Assembly (NCBI RefSeq): GCF_910577125.1
Contig: NZ_CAJTMN010000003.1
Coordinates: 5,062-69,061, forward strand
Reading direction: 5' to 3'
DNA: 64,000 bases
DNA from: an uncultured Rikenella sp.
GTDB lineage: Bacteria > Bacteroidota > Bacteroidia > Bacteroidales > Rikenellaceae
This document shows, in pieces, positions 25,638-35,493 of this stretch (positions are counted from its first letter, which is position 1; each line of letters opens with the position of its first letter). The translations under genes were made by a program, and so were the position numbers. Under the pieces are notes generated by a model. That model saw nothing but the letters and a program-made list of their open reading frames with translations. It searched no databases and had not been told where the DNA came from.

Positions 25638-25708
25638 GCGCCTTGGGAAATCCAGTCAAAACGCACAAGTGCATTTTGAACGATTTCCCCGTTAAGGCGT
25701 CGGCGCGC
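25636..25708. repeat. Hairpin element, GCGCGCC family
   Basis: GCGCGCCTTGGGAAATCC ... GATTTCCCCGTTAAGGCGTCGGCGCGC; apical stem CAAAACGCA / GTGCATTTTG. Confidence 0.8.
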
Positions 25709-25849
25709 GGTGCCTTCGGGCACTCCGACAGGGCCGCCTCTACCCTAACAGGATAGAACTGCCCTACGCGGGCGGCGTCCGGGTGACCCCGGCGGGACGG
25801 AGCGAAACTGCGTTTCGCTTACTTGTTTGCTGCGCCCCGTTCTCTGTCC

Positions 25850-25922
25850 GCGCGCCTTGGGGAAATCCTGTCAAAATGTGCTGGCACATTTTGCCGATTT
25901 CCCTATTCAGGCGTCGGCGCGC
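25850..25922. repeat. Hairpin element, GCGCGCC family
   Basis: Same arms; apical stem CAAAATGTGC / GCACATTTTG, a compensated variant. It is preceded by a small hairpin AGCGAAAC-TGC-GTTTCGCT (25801-25819). Confidence 0.8.
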
Positions 25923-26035
25923 GGTTGAACATCGACTGGCCTCGGGCCGGCCGGGCCCCGCGTGCCCGCGGTGGGCAAATAGGGTAGAGGTTGTCTTAGG
26001 GTAGACACAGCCAATAAAACACCCTGTGGGTGCGT

Positions 26036-26233
26036 TTATTCCGAGAGGCAACGCAACTGAAAACCGAAGCCACGAAAACTGATGCTACATGGTTCAAGCC
26101 AGGTTACATAGGCAGCCATGTACATGCCATTGGCCCCGTTGACCGTAGAGGCCCAACTGTATCCATAAGCCCCGACATAAGCTAAACCGCCCATCCATTC
26201 TTCGTTGCCGGCTCCGCGGTAGCCCGGGGCGGG
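26036..26233 (-). other. FISUMP-type C-terminal cassette 5
   Basis: PAPGYRGAGNEEWMGG ... GYSWASTVNGANGMYM ... GFQLRCLSE-TAA. Post-stop hairpin CACCC-ACA-GGGTG, a covaried form also found after cassette 7. It ends just before the pyruvate kinase stop on its upstream side. Confidence 0.8.
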
Positions 26234-26262
26234 GCCTCGTCCCCAAAGCCCCGCTCACCGCC

Positions 26263-27696
26263 CTACTCCGTCATCGCCCGGTTGAGCAGATGGATCACCT
26301 TGCTGATCTCCATAAACGACGCCCCCTTCGCCGCCCCGAACGATCCTCCGACCACCACCACCAGATCCTCATTGGCGATTTTCCCCTCCCGTTCGAGAAT
26401 CAGGAGCATCTGATAACTGAACCTGTCATGCGCAATCGCCGGTTCCGCATACCCCGCATAGACCCCGTACGAGAGCGCCAGCTCCCGCATCACATGCTTT
26501 CTGTAGCAGAGCGCATAGACCGGTTTTTCGCCCCTGAACGCCGCCAGATATCGCCCCGTACGCCCCGACAACGTATCGATCAGCACCGCCTTGACCGGCA
26601 GATTCGTACACGCCCTGACCGCCGACCTCGCCAACTGCGCCGTGATCTCGTTATTGATCCTCACCATATTGACATCGATGATCGGCTCCACCTCCTGTTC
26701 GATCGCCAGCGCGATTTTGGTCATCGCCTTGACCGCCTCCACCGGATACCTCCCATTGGCCGTCTCACCGCTCAACATGATGGCATCCACCCGCTGGAAA
26801 ATCGCATTCGCCACATCGCTCACCTCCGCCCTCGTCGGCCTCGGGTTATTGATCATCGAGTGGAGCATCTGCGTCGCGATAATGACCGGTTTTTTGCTTT
26901 CGATACACTTTTGGACGAGATTTTTCTGGACGATCGGAATCTGTTCCGCATGCAGTTCGACCCCCAAGTCCCCCCTCGCCACCATCACCGCATACGTATG
27001 GTCCAGGATTTCGTCGATATGATCGACCCCCTCCTGATTTTCGATCTTCGAGATGATTTTGATCGTGCTGTGCTCCTCGTCCAGGATGCGTTGGATTTCC
27101 ATCAGATCCTCCTTGTTCCGCACGAACGAATGCGCGATGAAATCGAGGTTCATCCTCACCGCCCAGTGAATATAGGCGATATCCCGTTCCGTCAGGGCCG
27201 GCAGATGGAGATGGACAGCCGGAATATTGACACTTTTTCGTCCCCTGATCACCCCGCTGTTCCGCACCCTGGCGATCAGCGCCCCGTCGATTTTGTCCGT
27301 CACCTCCAGCGCAATATCCCCGTCATCGATCAGGACATCCACCCCGACCGGCACCTCATCGAACACATCCTTGTCGTTCAGGAATATACAGTCCCTCGAC
27401 GAGAGCCGTTCATTATCGTCCGTTCCCCGGAGCGCGATCACCTCTCCCTCCTCGACCGCGACCCCTTCGTCTCCCATTCGGGTCGTCCGGATCTCCGGCC
27501 CCTTCGTATCGACCAGTATGGCGATTTTTTCGGAAACCGCCCGGACATTATTGACAATTTCGGTCGCCCCCTCGAACGAGGTGTGCGCCGAATTGATCCT
27601 CACGACATTCATTCCTTCGGCATAGAGTTCCCGAATGAAGTCGACCTCGCAATGCCTGTCCGAAATCGTAGCGACTATTTTGGTTTTCTTTTCCAT
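26263..27696 (-). CDS. pyk: Pyruvate kinase
   Basis: 477 aa. Signature IKIISKIENQEGVDHIDEI (active-site Lys and Glu), MVARGDLGVEL and the substrate-binding ATQMLHSMINNPRPTRAEVSDVANAI (broken here by position) identify it. N-terminal RINSAHTSFEGA and C-terminal allosteric domain (GRTGRYLAAFRGEKPV) are complete. It makes ATP and pyruvate from PEP at the end of glycolysis. Flanked on both sides by cassette islands; monocistronic. Confidence 0.95.
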   Translation of the reverse strand: MEKKTKIVATISDRHCEVDFIRELYAEGMNVVRINSAHTSFEGATEIVNNVRAVSEKIAILVDTKGPEIRTTRMGDEGVAVEEGEVIALRGTDDNERLSSRDCIFLNDKDVFDEVPVGVDVLIDDGDIALEVTDKIDGALIARVRNSGVIRGRKSVNIPAVHLHLPALTERDIAYIHWAVRMNLDFIAHSFVRNKEDLMEIQRILDEEHSTIKIISKIENQEGVDHIDEILDHTYAVMVARGDLGVELHAEQIPIVQKNLVQKCIESKKPVIIATQMLHSMINNPRPTRAEVSDVANAIFQRVDAIMLSGETANGRYPVEAVKAMTKIALAIEQEVEPIIDVNMVRINNEITAQLARSAVRACTNLPVKAVLIDTLSGRTGRYLAAFRGEKPVYALCYRKHVMRELALSYGVYAGYAEPAIAHDRFSYQMLLILEREGKIANEDLVVVVGGSFGAAKGASFMEISKVIHLLNRAMTE

Positions 27697-27786
27697 CTTA
27701 TTTGTATTCGTGTATCGGTTCTATTTTGTTTGCAGCGTGCGCCGACTCCGAGTCGGGTTTATGCAGGTCGAAAAGTTTCGCCCCGT

Positions 27787-27981
27787 TTATTCCGAGAGGC
27801 AACGCAACTGAAAGCCGTAGGCGCGGTAGTCCGAGCCGCTGGAATTGAGCCACGTCATGTCGAAACTCAACATGCCATTGGTATTGCCAGCCAACAATGA
27901 CCAACTGTAACCGCCGTTGCCGATGCCTCTTGTTATGCCCTCCCAGCCCTTCCGACCGAAGTCGCGGTAGCCCGGGGCGGG
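27787..27981 (-). other. FISUMP-type C-terminal cassette 6
   Basis: PAPGYRDFGRKGWEG ... GYSWSLLAGNTNGMLSF ... GFQLRCLSE-TAA. Downstream of cassette 7 in the same orientation, 65 bases away. Confidence 0.8.
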
Positions 27982-28046
27982 GCCGCCGGTGGTAAAGGCG
28001 GCTTTATTGGGGTAGACACAGCCAATAAAACACCCTGTGGGTGCGT

Positions 28047-28244
28047 TTATTCCGAGAGGCAACGCAACTGAAAACCGTAGGCGCGACTGTCTGCGTTACA
28101 AGGATTCAACCATGTCATATCGAAACGCAAGTTCATGCCATTGGTACCTCTGGCTGTCGAAGACCAGCTGTAACCGCGGTTGCCGGAAAACATCAACATT
28201 CCTAAACGCCCATTGTTCCCTGCGTCGCGGAAGCCCGGGGCGCA
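28047..28244 (-). other. FISUMP-type C-terminal cassette 7
   Basis: APGFRDAGNNGRLGML ... GYSWSSTARGTNGMNL ... GFQLRCLSE-TAA, then post-stop hairpin CACCC-ACA-GGGTG. The same CACCCACAGGGTG motif also precedes its first codon, so the cassette is bracketed by it. Confidence 0.8.
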
Positions 28245-28279
28245 CCCACAGGGTGTTTTATTGACCGTGTCTACCCTAC

Positions 28280-28351
28280 GCGCGCCTTTGGGAAATCCAG
28301 CCAAAACGCACAAGTGCATTTTGCCGATTTCCCTCTTTAGGCGTGGCGCGC
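28280..28351. repeat. Hairpin element, GCGCGCC family
   Basis: Apical stem CAAAACGCA / GTGCATTTTG; right arm CCCTCTTTAGGCGTGGCGCGC is the asymmetric side. Confidence 0.8.
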
Positions 28352-28558
28352 GGTGCCTTCGGGCACTCCGAAATGGCTGCCTCTACCCTAACAGGACGGA
28401 ACTGCCCTACGCGGGCGGCGTCCGGCTAATAAGGCCAAGAGAACCCCAATAAAACGCCCGATGGGCGCCCCGGCGGGACAGAGCGAAACTACGTTTCGCT
28501 GCGGCTGTGTCGGCCCAATAGGGTAGAGGCTGCCAATTGTGAGTGCGACACGCACCGT

Positions 28559-28744
28559 TTATTCCGAGAGGCAACGCAACTGAAAACCGAAAGCATGGCC
28601 CGCCGAGTTGCAGGGGCGGAGTTCCGTCGCATAGAAGCCCAAGTACATACTATTAATGCCACTGGCTGTTGCAGCCCAGCTATACCCGCTGTTATCGACA
28701 TACCACAATGTACCGTCGCCGAGGCCGCGGTGGCCCGGGGCGGG
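28559..28744 (-). other. FISUMP-type C-terminal cassette 8
   Basis: PAPGHRGLGDGTLWYV ... GYSWAATASGINSMYL ... GFQLRCLSE-TAA, followed by hairpin GTGCG-TGT-CGCAC as after cassettes 1 and 2. Bases 28745-29254 contain repeat fragments shared with 56770-57240 and no gene I can support. Confidence 0.8.
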
Positions 28745-29254
28745 GTGTGGCGGGTCGAAACCTAATAGCAACGTCAGTTGCGGGCCTCCGAGCTGCAAGA
28801 ACACCGCCCTACCCACAATCTACAAGCCCCCTCCAATTCTCTACCCCATTCGGCCTGTCGCCCATCCCCCCGAGGCGCAAAGCGCCTGGGCGACAACGCC
28901 GGCACCCCTAAAGGCCGCAATAGTTCAGCTCAATCCACAGCCCAATATACCTTCCCGAGCCCATCGCAGTTCGACGCCAGCGGAAACGCAACGAGCTCCG
29001 CGAAGTTGCAGCCCGCCGCATGGAGTGGCGTCGGACTGCGCGACCCTTTCGGGTCGCCAAAACTCTGCTCAATTCTTTGCCGGTTCGGGCTGCGCGCTCC
29101 GGGGGTGGGCCGAAGGCCCAGCGCGCAAGCCCGGCGATTCCTCGCGGAATCGCGCTACTCGCTCTCGGCCCAAAGCCCGGACAAAAGCTTCAGCCCAAGC
29201 ACTGCCCCGTGTCCGCCTCACTGCGGCTCCGATCCCGCTCCGCCGCCTTTTTCC

Positions 29255-29326
29255 GCGCGCCTTGGAAAATCTTATCCAAAAGCGTGGAACGCTTTTGAAT
29301 GATTTTCCTCCTTAGGCGTGGCGCGC
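29255..29326. repeat. Hairpin element, GCGCGCC family
   Basis: Apical stem CCAAAAGCG / CGCTTTTG; inner stem GGAAAATC / GATTTTCC, so both stems are compensated relative to other copies. Confidence 0.8.
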
Positions 29327-29340
29327 GAGGGATTTCAACC

Positions 29341-29415
29341 GTCGCCCGCTGGGATTTCATCTCGATTTTGCTCATCGCAAAACGAGCGAAATCCCTCTTT
29401 ACGTGGGCGGGCGAC
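29341..29415. repeat. Hairpin element, GTCGCCCGC family
   Basis: GTCGCCCGC ... GCGGGCGAC with inner stems GGGATTTC / GAAATCCC and CTCGATTTTGC / GCAAAACGAG. Followed to 29500 by a CGGGCC-rich repeat and a small hairpin CGAAAC-TAC-GTTTCG. Confidence 0.8.
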
Positions 29416-29555
29416 TTTTTCTACGGGAGGGTACTGCGCTCGGGCCGCGCAGGCCCCACGTCCCGTGGACGGGCGAAACTACGTTTCGCTGCGGCAGCCT
29501 CTACCCCATTCTTTGACCGCGACGCCTCAGGCTCCGCAAGACTCAAGCTGCGCCC

Positions 29556-29984
29556 CTACAGAAAGCTCAGCACCGCCAGCCGGTACGACTCCAGCCCGAA
29601 CCCCATGATCGAGCCCCTGCACCTCGGCGCGATCAGCGAGACATGCCGGAACTCCTCCCTCGCCAGGATGTTCGAGATATGCACCTCCACCGTCTCCAGA
29701 CCGCAACCCGCCACCGCTCCCACCGCATCCGCCAGCGCCACCGACGTATGCGTGTACCCCCCCGCATTGAGCACCAGCCCGTCATAATTTTCCCTCGCCC
29801 CATGGATCGCATCGATCAACTCCCCCTCCCCGTTCGACTGGAGATAGTCCAACACCGCCCGCCCCTCGAACAGCGTCCGCAACTCCGTCAGGTAATCCTC
29901 GAACCCCCGCGAGCCATACACCTCCCGATCGCGCACCCCCAGCAAATTGAGATTCGGCCCGTTGATAATCAATAACTTTTTCAT
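29556..29984 (-). CDS. aroQ: 3-dehydroquinate dehydratase, type II
   Basis: 142 aa. Type II signature INGPNLNLLGVRDREVYG at the N-terminus (catalytic Tyr in the flexible loop is YG), LVLNAGGYTHTSVAL and VEVHISNILAREEFRHVS with the catalytic His. Dodecameric enzyme of the shikimate pathway. Two overlapping TAAATTTG -7 boxes lie on the minus strand at 30022-30015 and 30011-30004, just before the start. Divergent from xerD, a common arrangement in Bacteroidales. Confidence 0.95.
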   Translation of the reverse strand: MKKLLIINGPNLNLLGVRDREVYGSRGFEDYLTELRTLFEGRAVLDYLQSNGEGELIDAIHGARENYDGLVLNAGGYTHTSVALADAVGAVAGCGLETVEVHISNILAREEFRHVSLIAPRCRGSIMGFGLESYRLAVLSFL

Positions 29985-30108
29985 GAAAACACCGATGAGA
30001 CGTCAAATTTAGTGCAAATTTAGGTAATTTAGCCCCATCCGAGCGTATTTTCGCCCGCCCCGCAACCCGGCAGCACAACTACCCGCGCCCCGCAACCCGC
30101 CCCGAACC

Positions 30109-31086
30109 ATGAACACCCCCGATATCCCCGCCGCCTGGCGCCAGTCTCTGGACAACTACCGCGACTACCTCCGTTTCGAGCGGAACCTCTCCCTCCACAG
30201 CATCGAAGCCTACCTCCACGACGCCGAGCGCCTCTCCGCCTTTCTGCTCTCCCGCCCCCAGCCCGTCGCCCCCGAAAGCGTCCTTCCCGGCGACATCGAA
30301 GCCTTCATGGCCCACCTCTACGACACCGGCGCCGGCGACTCCACCCAGGCCCGCACCCTGAGCGGCATCCGGAGCTTTTTCGCCTACCTCCTCCACGCCG
30401 ACCGCATCGACACCCTCCCCACCGAACTCATCGACACCCCCCGAATCGCCCGCCGGCTGCCCGACACCCTCTCCTACGACGAAATCCGGCGCATGCTCGA
30501 CACCATCGACCTGAGCACCCCCCTCGGCCACCGCAACCGCGCCATCCTCGAAGTCCTCTACTGCTGCGGCCTCCGCGTCAGCGAGTTGGTCACCCTCCGT
30601 CTGAGCGACCTCTTCACCGACGACGGCGTGATCCGCGTGACCGGGAAAGGCAACAAACAACGCCTCGTCCCCATCGCCCCTCCCGCCCAGCGCCAGCTGG
30701 AGCTCTACCTCGACCAGCGCCGCCGGATGCCCGTCCAGTCCGACTCCTCCGACATCGTCTTCCTGAACCGGAACGGCCGCCGGCTCACCCGCGTGATGAT
30801 CTTCACCATCATCCGCCGCACCGCCTCCGCCGCCGGCATCGCCAAGACCATCAGCCCCCACACCCTGCGCCACTCCTTCGCCACCCACCTGCTCCAGGGC
30901 GGCGCCGACATCCGCGCCGTGCAAGAGCTTTTGGGCCACGAATCCATCCTGACCACCGAGATCTACACCCACCTCGAGCTGCGCGACCTTCAGAGCACCA
31001 TGTCCCTCCACCCGCTCGCCCGCCTCACCCCCGGCGAGAAAAAAGAGCCGCTTGAAACCGAAGAAAAACACACTCCAACAGACTAA
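30109..31086 (+). CDS. xerD: Tyrosine recombinase XerD/XerC (chromosome dimer resolution)
   Basis: 325 aa. N-terminal SAM-like domain, then catalytic residues Arg in CGLRVSELV, Lys in GKGNKQR, HTLRHSFATHLL (His-x-x-Arg), LGHESI and the nucleophile Tyr in TTEIYTH. Size and the aroQ neighbour fit the housekeeping XerD acting at dif rather than an element integrase. A Glu/Lys-rich C-terminal tail of about 20 residues extends past the usual end. Confidence 0.92.
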   Translation: MNTPDIPAAWRQSLDNYRDYLRFERNLSLHSIEAYLHDAERLSAFLLSRPQPVAPESVLPGDIEAFMAHLYDTGAGDSTQARTLSGIRSFFAYLLHADRIDTLPTELIDTPRIARRLPDTLSYDEIRRMLDTIDLSTPLGHRNRAILEVLYCCGLRVSELVTLRLSDLFTDDGVIRVTGKGNKQRLVPIAPPAQRQLELYLDQRRRMPVQSDSSDIVFLNRNGRRLTRVMIFTIIRRTASAAGIAKTISPHTLRHSFATHLLQGGADIRAVQELLGHESILTTEIYTHLELRDLQSTMSLHPLARLTPGEKKEPLETEEKHTPTD

Positions 31087-31128
31087 TTAAAAATATTTTA
31101 CATCATATAAATCGAGATTGGAAACCGT

Positions 31129-31165
31129 AACCCTCACCGAACTCCATTTGGAGCCGGCGAGGGTT
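31129..31165 (+). terminator. Hairpin between xerD and ilvD (terminator or attenuator)
   Basis: AACCCTC...CTCC-ATTT-GGAG...GAGGGTT, followed by ATTTTCTTC. It sits 48 bases before the ilvD start, so it could end xerD or attenuate the ilv operon. No Leu/Ile/Val-rich leader peptide is visible. Confidence 0.6.
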
Positions 31166-31212
31166 ATTTTCTTCATTTGTACCGGGAAAACAGCCCACAA
31201 CGTCACACACAC

Positions 31213-33045
31213 ATGAAACCACTACGCAGCGATATCAGCACCCGAGGCCGCCGGATGGCCGGCGCACGCAGCCTTTGGCGCGCCAACGGCATGAAAGAGG
31301 AGCAGTTCGGCCAGCCCGTGATCGGCATCGTGAACTCCTTCACCCAATTCGTACCCGGTCACACCCACCTGCACCGCATCGGTCAGGAGCTCAAACAGCT
31401 CATCGAAGCCGAAGGGTGCTACGCCGCCGAATTCGACACCATCGCCATCGACGACGGCATCGCCATGGGCCACGACGGGATGCTCTACTCCCTGCCCTCG
31501 CGCGACCTGATCGCCGACTCCGTGGAATACATGTGCCAGGCCCACACCGTCGACGCCATCGTCTGCATCTCGAACTGCGACAAGATCACCCCCGGGATGC
31601 TGATGGCCGCCATGCGGCTGAACATTCCCGCCGTATTCGTGAGCGGCGGCCCGATGGAGGCGGGGGTTGTGGACGGGGAGGCTTATGACCTCATCGACGT
31701 GATGGTCAAAGGAGCCGACCCGAGTATATCCGACGCCCAGCTCTCGAAAATCGAGCGCCACGCCTGCCCCACCTGCGGCTCCTGCTCCGGCATGTTCACC
31801 GCCAACTCCATGAACTGCCTCACAGAAGCCTTGGGACTTTCGCTACCCGGGAACGGAACGATCGTGGCGACACATAAGAACCGCCGGAAACTCTTCGAAG
31901 CCGCCGCGAAACTGATTGTTAAGAACGCCCGCGACTACTATTTCAACGACAACGACAGCGTCCTGCCCCGGTCTATCGCGACCCAACAAGCCTTTCTCAA
32001 CGCCATGAGCCTCGACATCGCCATGGGTGGGTCGACCAACACCGTGCTGCACCTGTTGGCAGTGGCACAAGAGGCCGGCGTAGACTTCACCATGCGCGAC
32101 ATCGACGCCTTGTCGAGAAAACTGCCCGTGCTGTGTAAAGTGGCCCCCAACCACTCCTCCTATCACATACAGGAAGTCAACCGCGCCGGCGGAATTATGT
32201 CCATCCTCGGCATCCTGCTTCGCGCAGGCCTGATCGACGGCAGCGTGAAACGCGCCGACGGCTTGACCCTGGCAGAGGCCGTGGCCCGGTACGATATCGC
32301 CAACCTCGGCACCAGCGCCCGGGCCGAAGATACCGAACGTTACCTCTCCGCCCCCGGGAACCGGCCCGAAGTCAACACCGTATTGGGGTCTCAGGACACA
32401 ATGTACCCCGACTACGACCGGGATCGGGCCGCGGGGTGCATTCGCGACATCGAACACGCTTATATGCGAGACGGCGGGCTGGCAGTGCTCTACGGAAATA
32501 TTGCGAAAGACGGGTGTATCGTGAAGACCGCCGGCGTCGACGCCTCCATCCTCGTATTCGAAGGGACAGCTCGCGTTTTCGACTCCCAGGAACAGGCCAG
32601 CAAAGGGATATTGGACGGGACTGTCAAGGCAGGAGACGTCGTGATTATCCGCTACGAAGGGCCGCGGGGCGGGCCGGGGATGCAAGAGATGCTCTACCCC
32701 ACCTCCTACCTCAAGACCGTCAAACTCGACAAGGCATGCGCCCTGCTGACCGACGGCCGGTTTTCCGGCGGGACATCGGGACTCTCGATCGGCCACTGCT
32801 CGCCCGAAGCCGCCGCAGGCGGCCTGATCGCCGCCGTCGAAGACGGCGATAAAATTCGGATCGACATTCCCAACCGCTCCATATCCTTAGTCGTAGCCGA
32901 CGACATTTTGGCCCGGCGCATGGAACACATCCGGTCGAACGGCGGCTTCCGCCCCCACCGGGAACGCACCGTGAGCAAAGCCCTGCGCGCCTATGCCCAC
33001 ATGGTCTCCTCCGCCGACAAAGGCGCCGTCCGGATCGTCGAGTAG
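31213..33045 (+). CDS. ilvD: Dihydroxy-acid dehydratase
   Basis: 610 aa from [19 protein letters not shown]. Fe-S cysteines in [13 protein letters not shown] and [18 protein letters not shown], and the C-terminal [14 protein letters not shown] block, are all intact. It dehydrates the dihydroxy acids of Val and Ile synthesis. An ATG 12 codons upstream is in frame but outside the conserved start. First gene of ilvDBNC, 30 bases before ilvB. Confidence 0.95.
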   Translation: MKPLRSDISTRGRRMAGARSLWRANGMKEEQFGQPVIGIVNSFTQFVPGHTHLHRIGQELKQLIEAEGCYAAEFDTIAIDDGIAMGHDGMLYSLPSRDLIADSVEYMCQAHTVDAIVCISNCDKITPGMLMAAMRLNIPAVFVSGGPMEAGVVDGEAYDLIDVMVKGADPSISDAQLSKIERHACPTCGSCSGMFTANSMNCLTEALGLSLPGNGTIVATHKNRRKLFEAAAKLIVKNARDYYFNDNDSVLPRSIATQQAFLNAMSLDIAMGGSTNTVLHLLAVAQEAGVDFTMRDIDALSRKLPVLCKVAPNHSSYHIQEVNRAGGIMSILGILLRAGLIDGSVKRADGLTLAEAVARYDIANLGTSARAEDTERYLSAPGNRPEVNTVLGSQDTMYPDYDRDRAAGCIRDIEHAYMRDGGLAVLYGNIAKDGCIVKTAGVDASILVFEGTARVFDSQEQASKGILDGTVKAGDVVIIRYEGPRGGPGMQEMLYPTSYLKTVKLDKACALLTDGRFSGGTSGLSIGHCSPEAAAGGLIAAVEDGDKIRIDIPNRSISLVVADDILARRMEHIRSNGGFRPHRERTVSKALRAYAHMVSSADKGAVRIVE

Positions 33046-33075
33046 ACCCACATCAAACACCAGAGCGACAGAATC

Positions 33076-34815
33076 ATGAGATATACCGAAAAAGCCCGCA
33101 TCACCGGCGCCGAAGCCCTCCTCTCCTCCCTGATCAACCAGGGCGTCGAGACCGTCTTCGGCTACCCCGGCGGGAGCATCACCCCCGTTTACGACCGGCT
33201 TCAGGACTACCCCGAACTGCGTCACCTCCTGACGCGGCACGAGCAGGGCGCCGTTCACGCCGCCCAAGGCTACGCCCGCGTCTCGAACCGGACCGGCGTC
33301 TGCATGGCCACCTCGGGACCGGGGGCGACCAATTTGCTGACCGGGATCGCCGACGCCATGCTCGACTCCACCCCGATCGTCTGCCTCTCCGCACAAGTAC
33401 CATCAACGGCCTTGGGAACCGACTTTTTCCAAGAGGCCGATATGATCAATATGACCGTGCCGATCACCAAGTGGAACTACCAGGTGACCCGCTTCGACGA
33501 GATCGTGCCCACCATCGCCAAGGCATTCTATATCGCCGGATCGGGCCGTCCCGGGCCCGTATACATCGAATTCACCAAAGACGCCTTGACCGCCATCGGC
33601 GACTACCGTTGGGAACCCTGCACCGGCATCCGGAGCTACCACCCCAATCCGGCCATCGATCCCGACGCCGTGCGCGACGCCCTCGCCCTGCTCAACGAAG
33701 CCGAACGGCCTTTGATCCTCGTAGGGAACGGCGTGAAGATTTCCGGCGCCGAACAGGAAGTCCTGCAACTCGCCGAAGCAGGAAATATTCCCGTGGCCTC
33801 GACCCTGATGGGGCTTTCGAGCATCCCGAGCGACCATCCTTTATATATAGGTATGGTCGGCATGCACGGGAACGTAGCCGGTAACCTCATGACCCAGGAA
33901 GCCGATCTGCTGCTCGCCGTCGGCATGCGTTTCAGCGACCGCGTGACCGGCAACCTGAAGACCTACGCCCCGAAAGCGAAAGTGATCCACATCGAGATCG
34001 ACCCCGTCGAGATCGACAAGAACGTCCACACCGACCTCGCCCTGCTCGGCGACGCCCGCGAAGCCCTGACCGCTTTGCTCAACGCCGGCGATATCGTCCG
34101 GAAACCCCGCGAAGCTTGGTTTGCCCAGGCCGCCGACCATGCCGCCGTCGAAGAAGAGCGCGTCATCCGGCGCCAGCTGCAGCCCGAGCGGGATACACTG
34201 ACCATGGGCGAGACCGTCCGCGCCGTGGCCGAAGCCTCCGGCGGCGAAGCCGTCGTCGTGACCGACGTCGGCCAGCACCAGATGATGGCCGCCCGTTACT
34301 CGCTATACAAACACACCCGGAGCTTAGTGACCTCCGGCGGTTTGGGGACTATGGGATACGGTCTTCCCGCCGCCATCGGCGCGAAAGTCGCCCTCGACGA
34401 AGCCGCCCGGCGGGATGGAGAGACACACGGGCGCGACGTAGTCGTCTTCCTCGGCGACGGCGGTTTCCAGATGACCATGCAAGAGCTCGGCACCATCATC
34501 CACTGGGGGATTCCTGTCAAGATCGTTGTTTTGAACAACACCTTCCTCGGCATGGTACGCCAGTGGCAGCAGCTGTTTATGGAGAGACGCTACAACGCCA
34601 CCGAGCTCGTGAACCCCGACTTCGTCCGGATCGCCGGCGCCTACGATATTCCCGCCCGTCGCGTGATTGATCGGAGCGAGCTGCAGGCAGCCGTTCGGGA
34701 GATGTTCGCCACCCCCGGCCCCTACTTTTTGGAAGTCGCCGTGGGGAAAGAAGACAACGTCTTTCCGATGATCCCCGGCGGCGCCTCATTGGACGAGCTG
34801 CTCTACAGCGAGTGA
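33076..34815 (+). CDS. ilvB: Acetolactate synthase, large (catalytic) subunit
   Basis: 579 aa. ThDP enzyme: VFGYPGGSITPVYD (catalytic Glu region RHEQGAVHAAQGYAR), FAD-domain GMVGMHGNVAGN, and the ThDP/Mg motif GDGGFQMTMQELGT...NNTFLGMVRQWQ. Condenses pyruvate to acetolactate or acetohydroxybutyrate. The small subunit normally follows within a few bases. Here a 678-base repeat island separates them. Confidence 0.95.
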   Translation: MRYTEKARITGAEALLSSLINQGVETVFGYPGGSITPVYDRLQDYPELRHLLTRHEQGAVHAAQGYARVSNRTGVCMATSGPGATNLLTGIADAMLDSTPIVCLSAQVPSTALGTDFFQEADMINMTVPITKWNYQVTRFDEIVPTIAKAFYIAGSGRPGPVYIEFTKDALTAIGDYRWEPCTGIRSYHPNPAIDPDAVRDALALLNEAERPLILVGNGVKISGAEQEVLQLAEAGNIPVASTLMGLSSIPSDHPLYIGMVGMHGNVAGNLMTQEADLLLAVGMRFSDRVTGNLKTYAPKAKVIHIEIDPVEIDKNVHTDLALLGDAREALTALLNAGDIVRKPREAWFAQAADHAAVEEERVIRRQLQPERDTLTMGETVRAVAEASGGEAVVVTDVGQHQMMAARYSLYKHTRSLVTSGGLGTMGYGLPAAIGAKVALDEAARRDGETHGRDVVVFLGDGGFQMTMQELGTIIHWGIPVKIVVLNNTFLGMVRQWQQLFMERRYNATELVNPDFVRIAGAYDIPARRVIDRSELQAAVREMFATPGPYFLEVAVGKEDNVFPMIPGGASLDELLYSE

Positions 34816-34947
34816 CCGGCGTCATTAGACAGCTGCGCGAAACTGAGAACTGGGGCGAGGCTGGTAGTGGAAATGCGTAAGCATTTCCCGTCCACGGGAC
34901 GTGGGGCCCGCGCGGCCCGAGCGCAGTACCCTCCTGTAGTCAAAGAC

Positions 34948-35021
34948 GCGCGCCCCGCCTAAAGAAGCGATTCAATCATTTCGGCGGTAAGCCGAAATAG
35001 AATGAATTGCGCAAGGCGCGC
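34948..35021. repeat. Hairpin element, GCGCGCC family (GCGATTC inner stem)
   Basis: Inner stem GCGATTCA / TGAATTGC and apical stem ATTTCGGC / GCCGAAAT. Lies within the ilvB-ilvN gap. Upstream, 34860-34905, are a GGAAATGC-GTAA-GCATTTCC hairpin and the CGGGCC repeat. Confidence 0.8.
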
Positions 35022-35050
35022 GAAAAAAGGACTGGGGCACCGGTAGCTTT

Positions 35051-35106
35051 AGGATGCGCAAGCATCCTCTAAAGTTTTTTTGGTTCTTTTTGTTCACAAA
35101 AAGAAC
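35051..35106. repeat. Double-hairpin module, also at the right window edge
   Basis: AGGATGC-GC-AAGCATCCT then GTTCTTTTTG-TTCA-CAAAAAGAAC. The inverted copy at 63949-64000 has GTTCTTTCTG / CAGAAAGAAC, a compensated base pair. Confidence 0.7.
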
Positions 35107-35131
35107 AGTTCTGTCCGGCACACAGCTCGAC

Positions 35132-35203
35132 GCGCGCCACGCCTTAAGGAGCGATTCAGCGATTTCGGCAATAGCCGAATATAGATGAATCGCGCAGGCG
35201 CGC
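35132..35203. repeat. Hairpin element, GCGCGCC family (GCGATTC inner stem)
   Basis: Inner stem GCGATTCA / TGAATCGC, apical stem TTCGGC / GCCGAA. Second of three hairpins in the ilvB-ilvN gap. Confidence 0.8.
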
Positions 35204-35241
35204 GAAACAGGGCATTGGGCCGAGACGGCCAGTCAGCAAAT

Positions 35242-35312
35242 GCGCGCCCCGCCTTAAAAGGGAAATCGTTCAAACACGATTGCGTGTTTGAACAAGATTT
35301 CCCAAGGCGCGC
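35242..35312. repeat. Hairpin element, GCGCGCC family
   Basis: Apical stem TTCAAACACG / CGTGTTTGAA, as at 18735. Third hairpin in the gap. It is followed by an AT-rich dyad ATGTATAAA / TTTATACAT (about 35335-35357) and likely promoter sequence for ilvN; no cassette is present. Confidence 0.8.
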
Positions 35313-35493
35313 AACAACAACTCAGGCCCGCCCGATGTATAAAAAAGTTTATACATTTTGCTGCAATTTTTAAACATAAAGTATAAAAGTTGTAACAATG
35401 TTTAAACTTTCCGCGAATAACAGACCTTACGAACTGAATACCAACCCCTTCGATTGCAACATAGCCCCGTAATCGACCAACCACAGAGAAGCC

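Noticed and set aside
28745..29254. Several 80-220 codon frames in the repeat-rich spacer downstream of cassette 8
   Set aside because: They overlap in all frames, are Ser/Arg/Pro-rich, lack start signals and consist of repeat fragments also found at 56770-57240.
30109..31086. Integrase of a genomic island
   Set aside because: Full XerD motifs, normal length and the usual aroQ neighbour indicate the chromosomal dimer-resolution enzyme.
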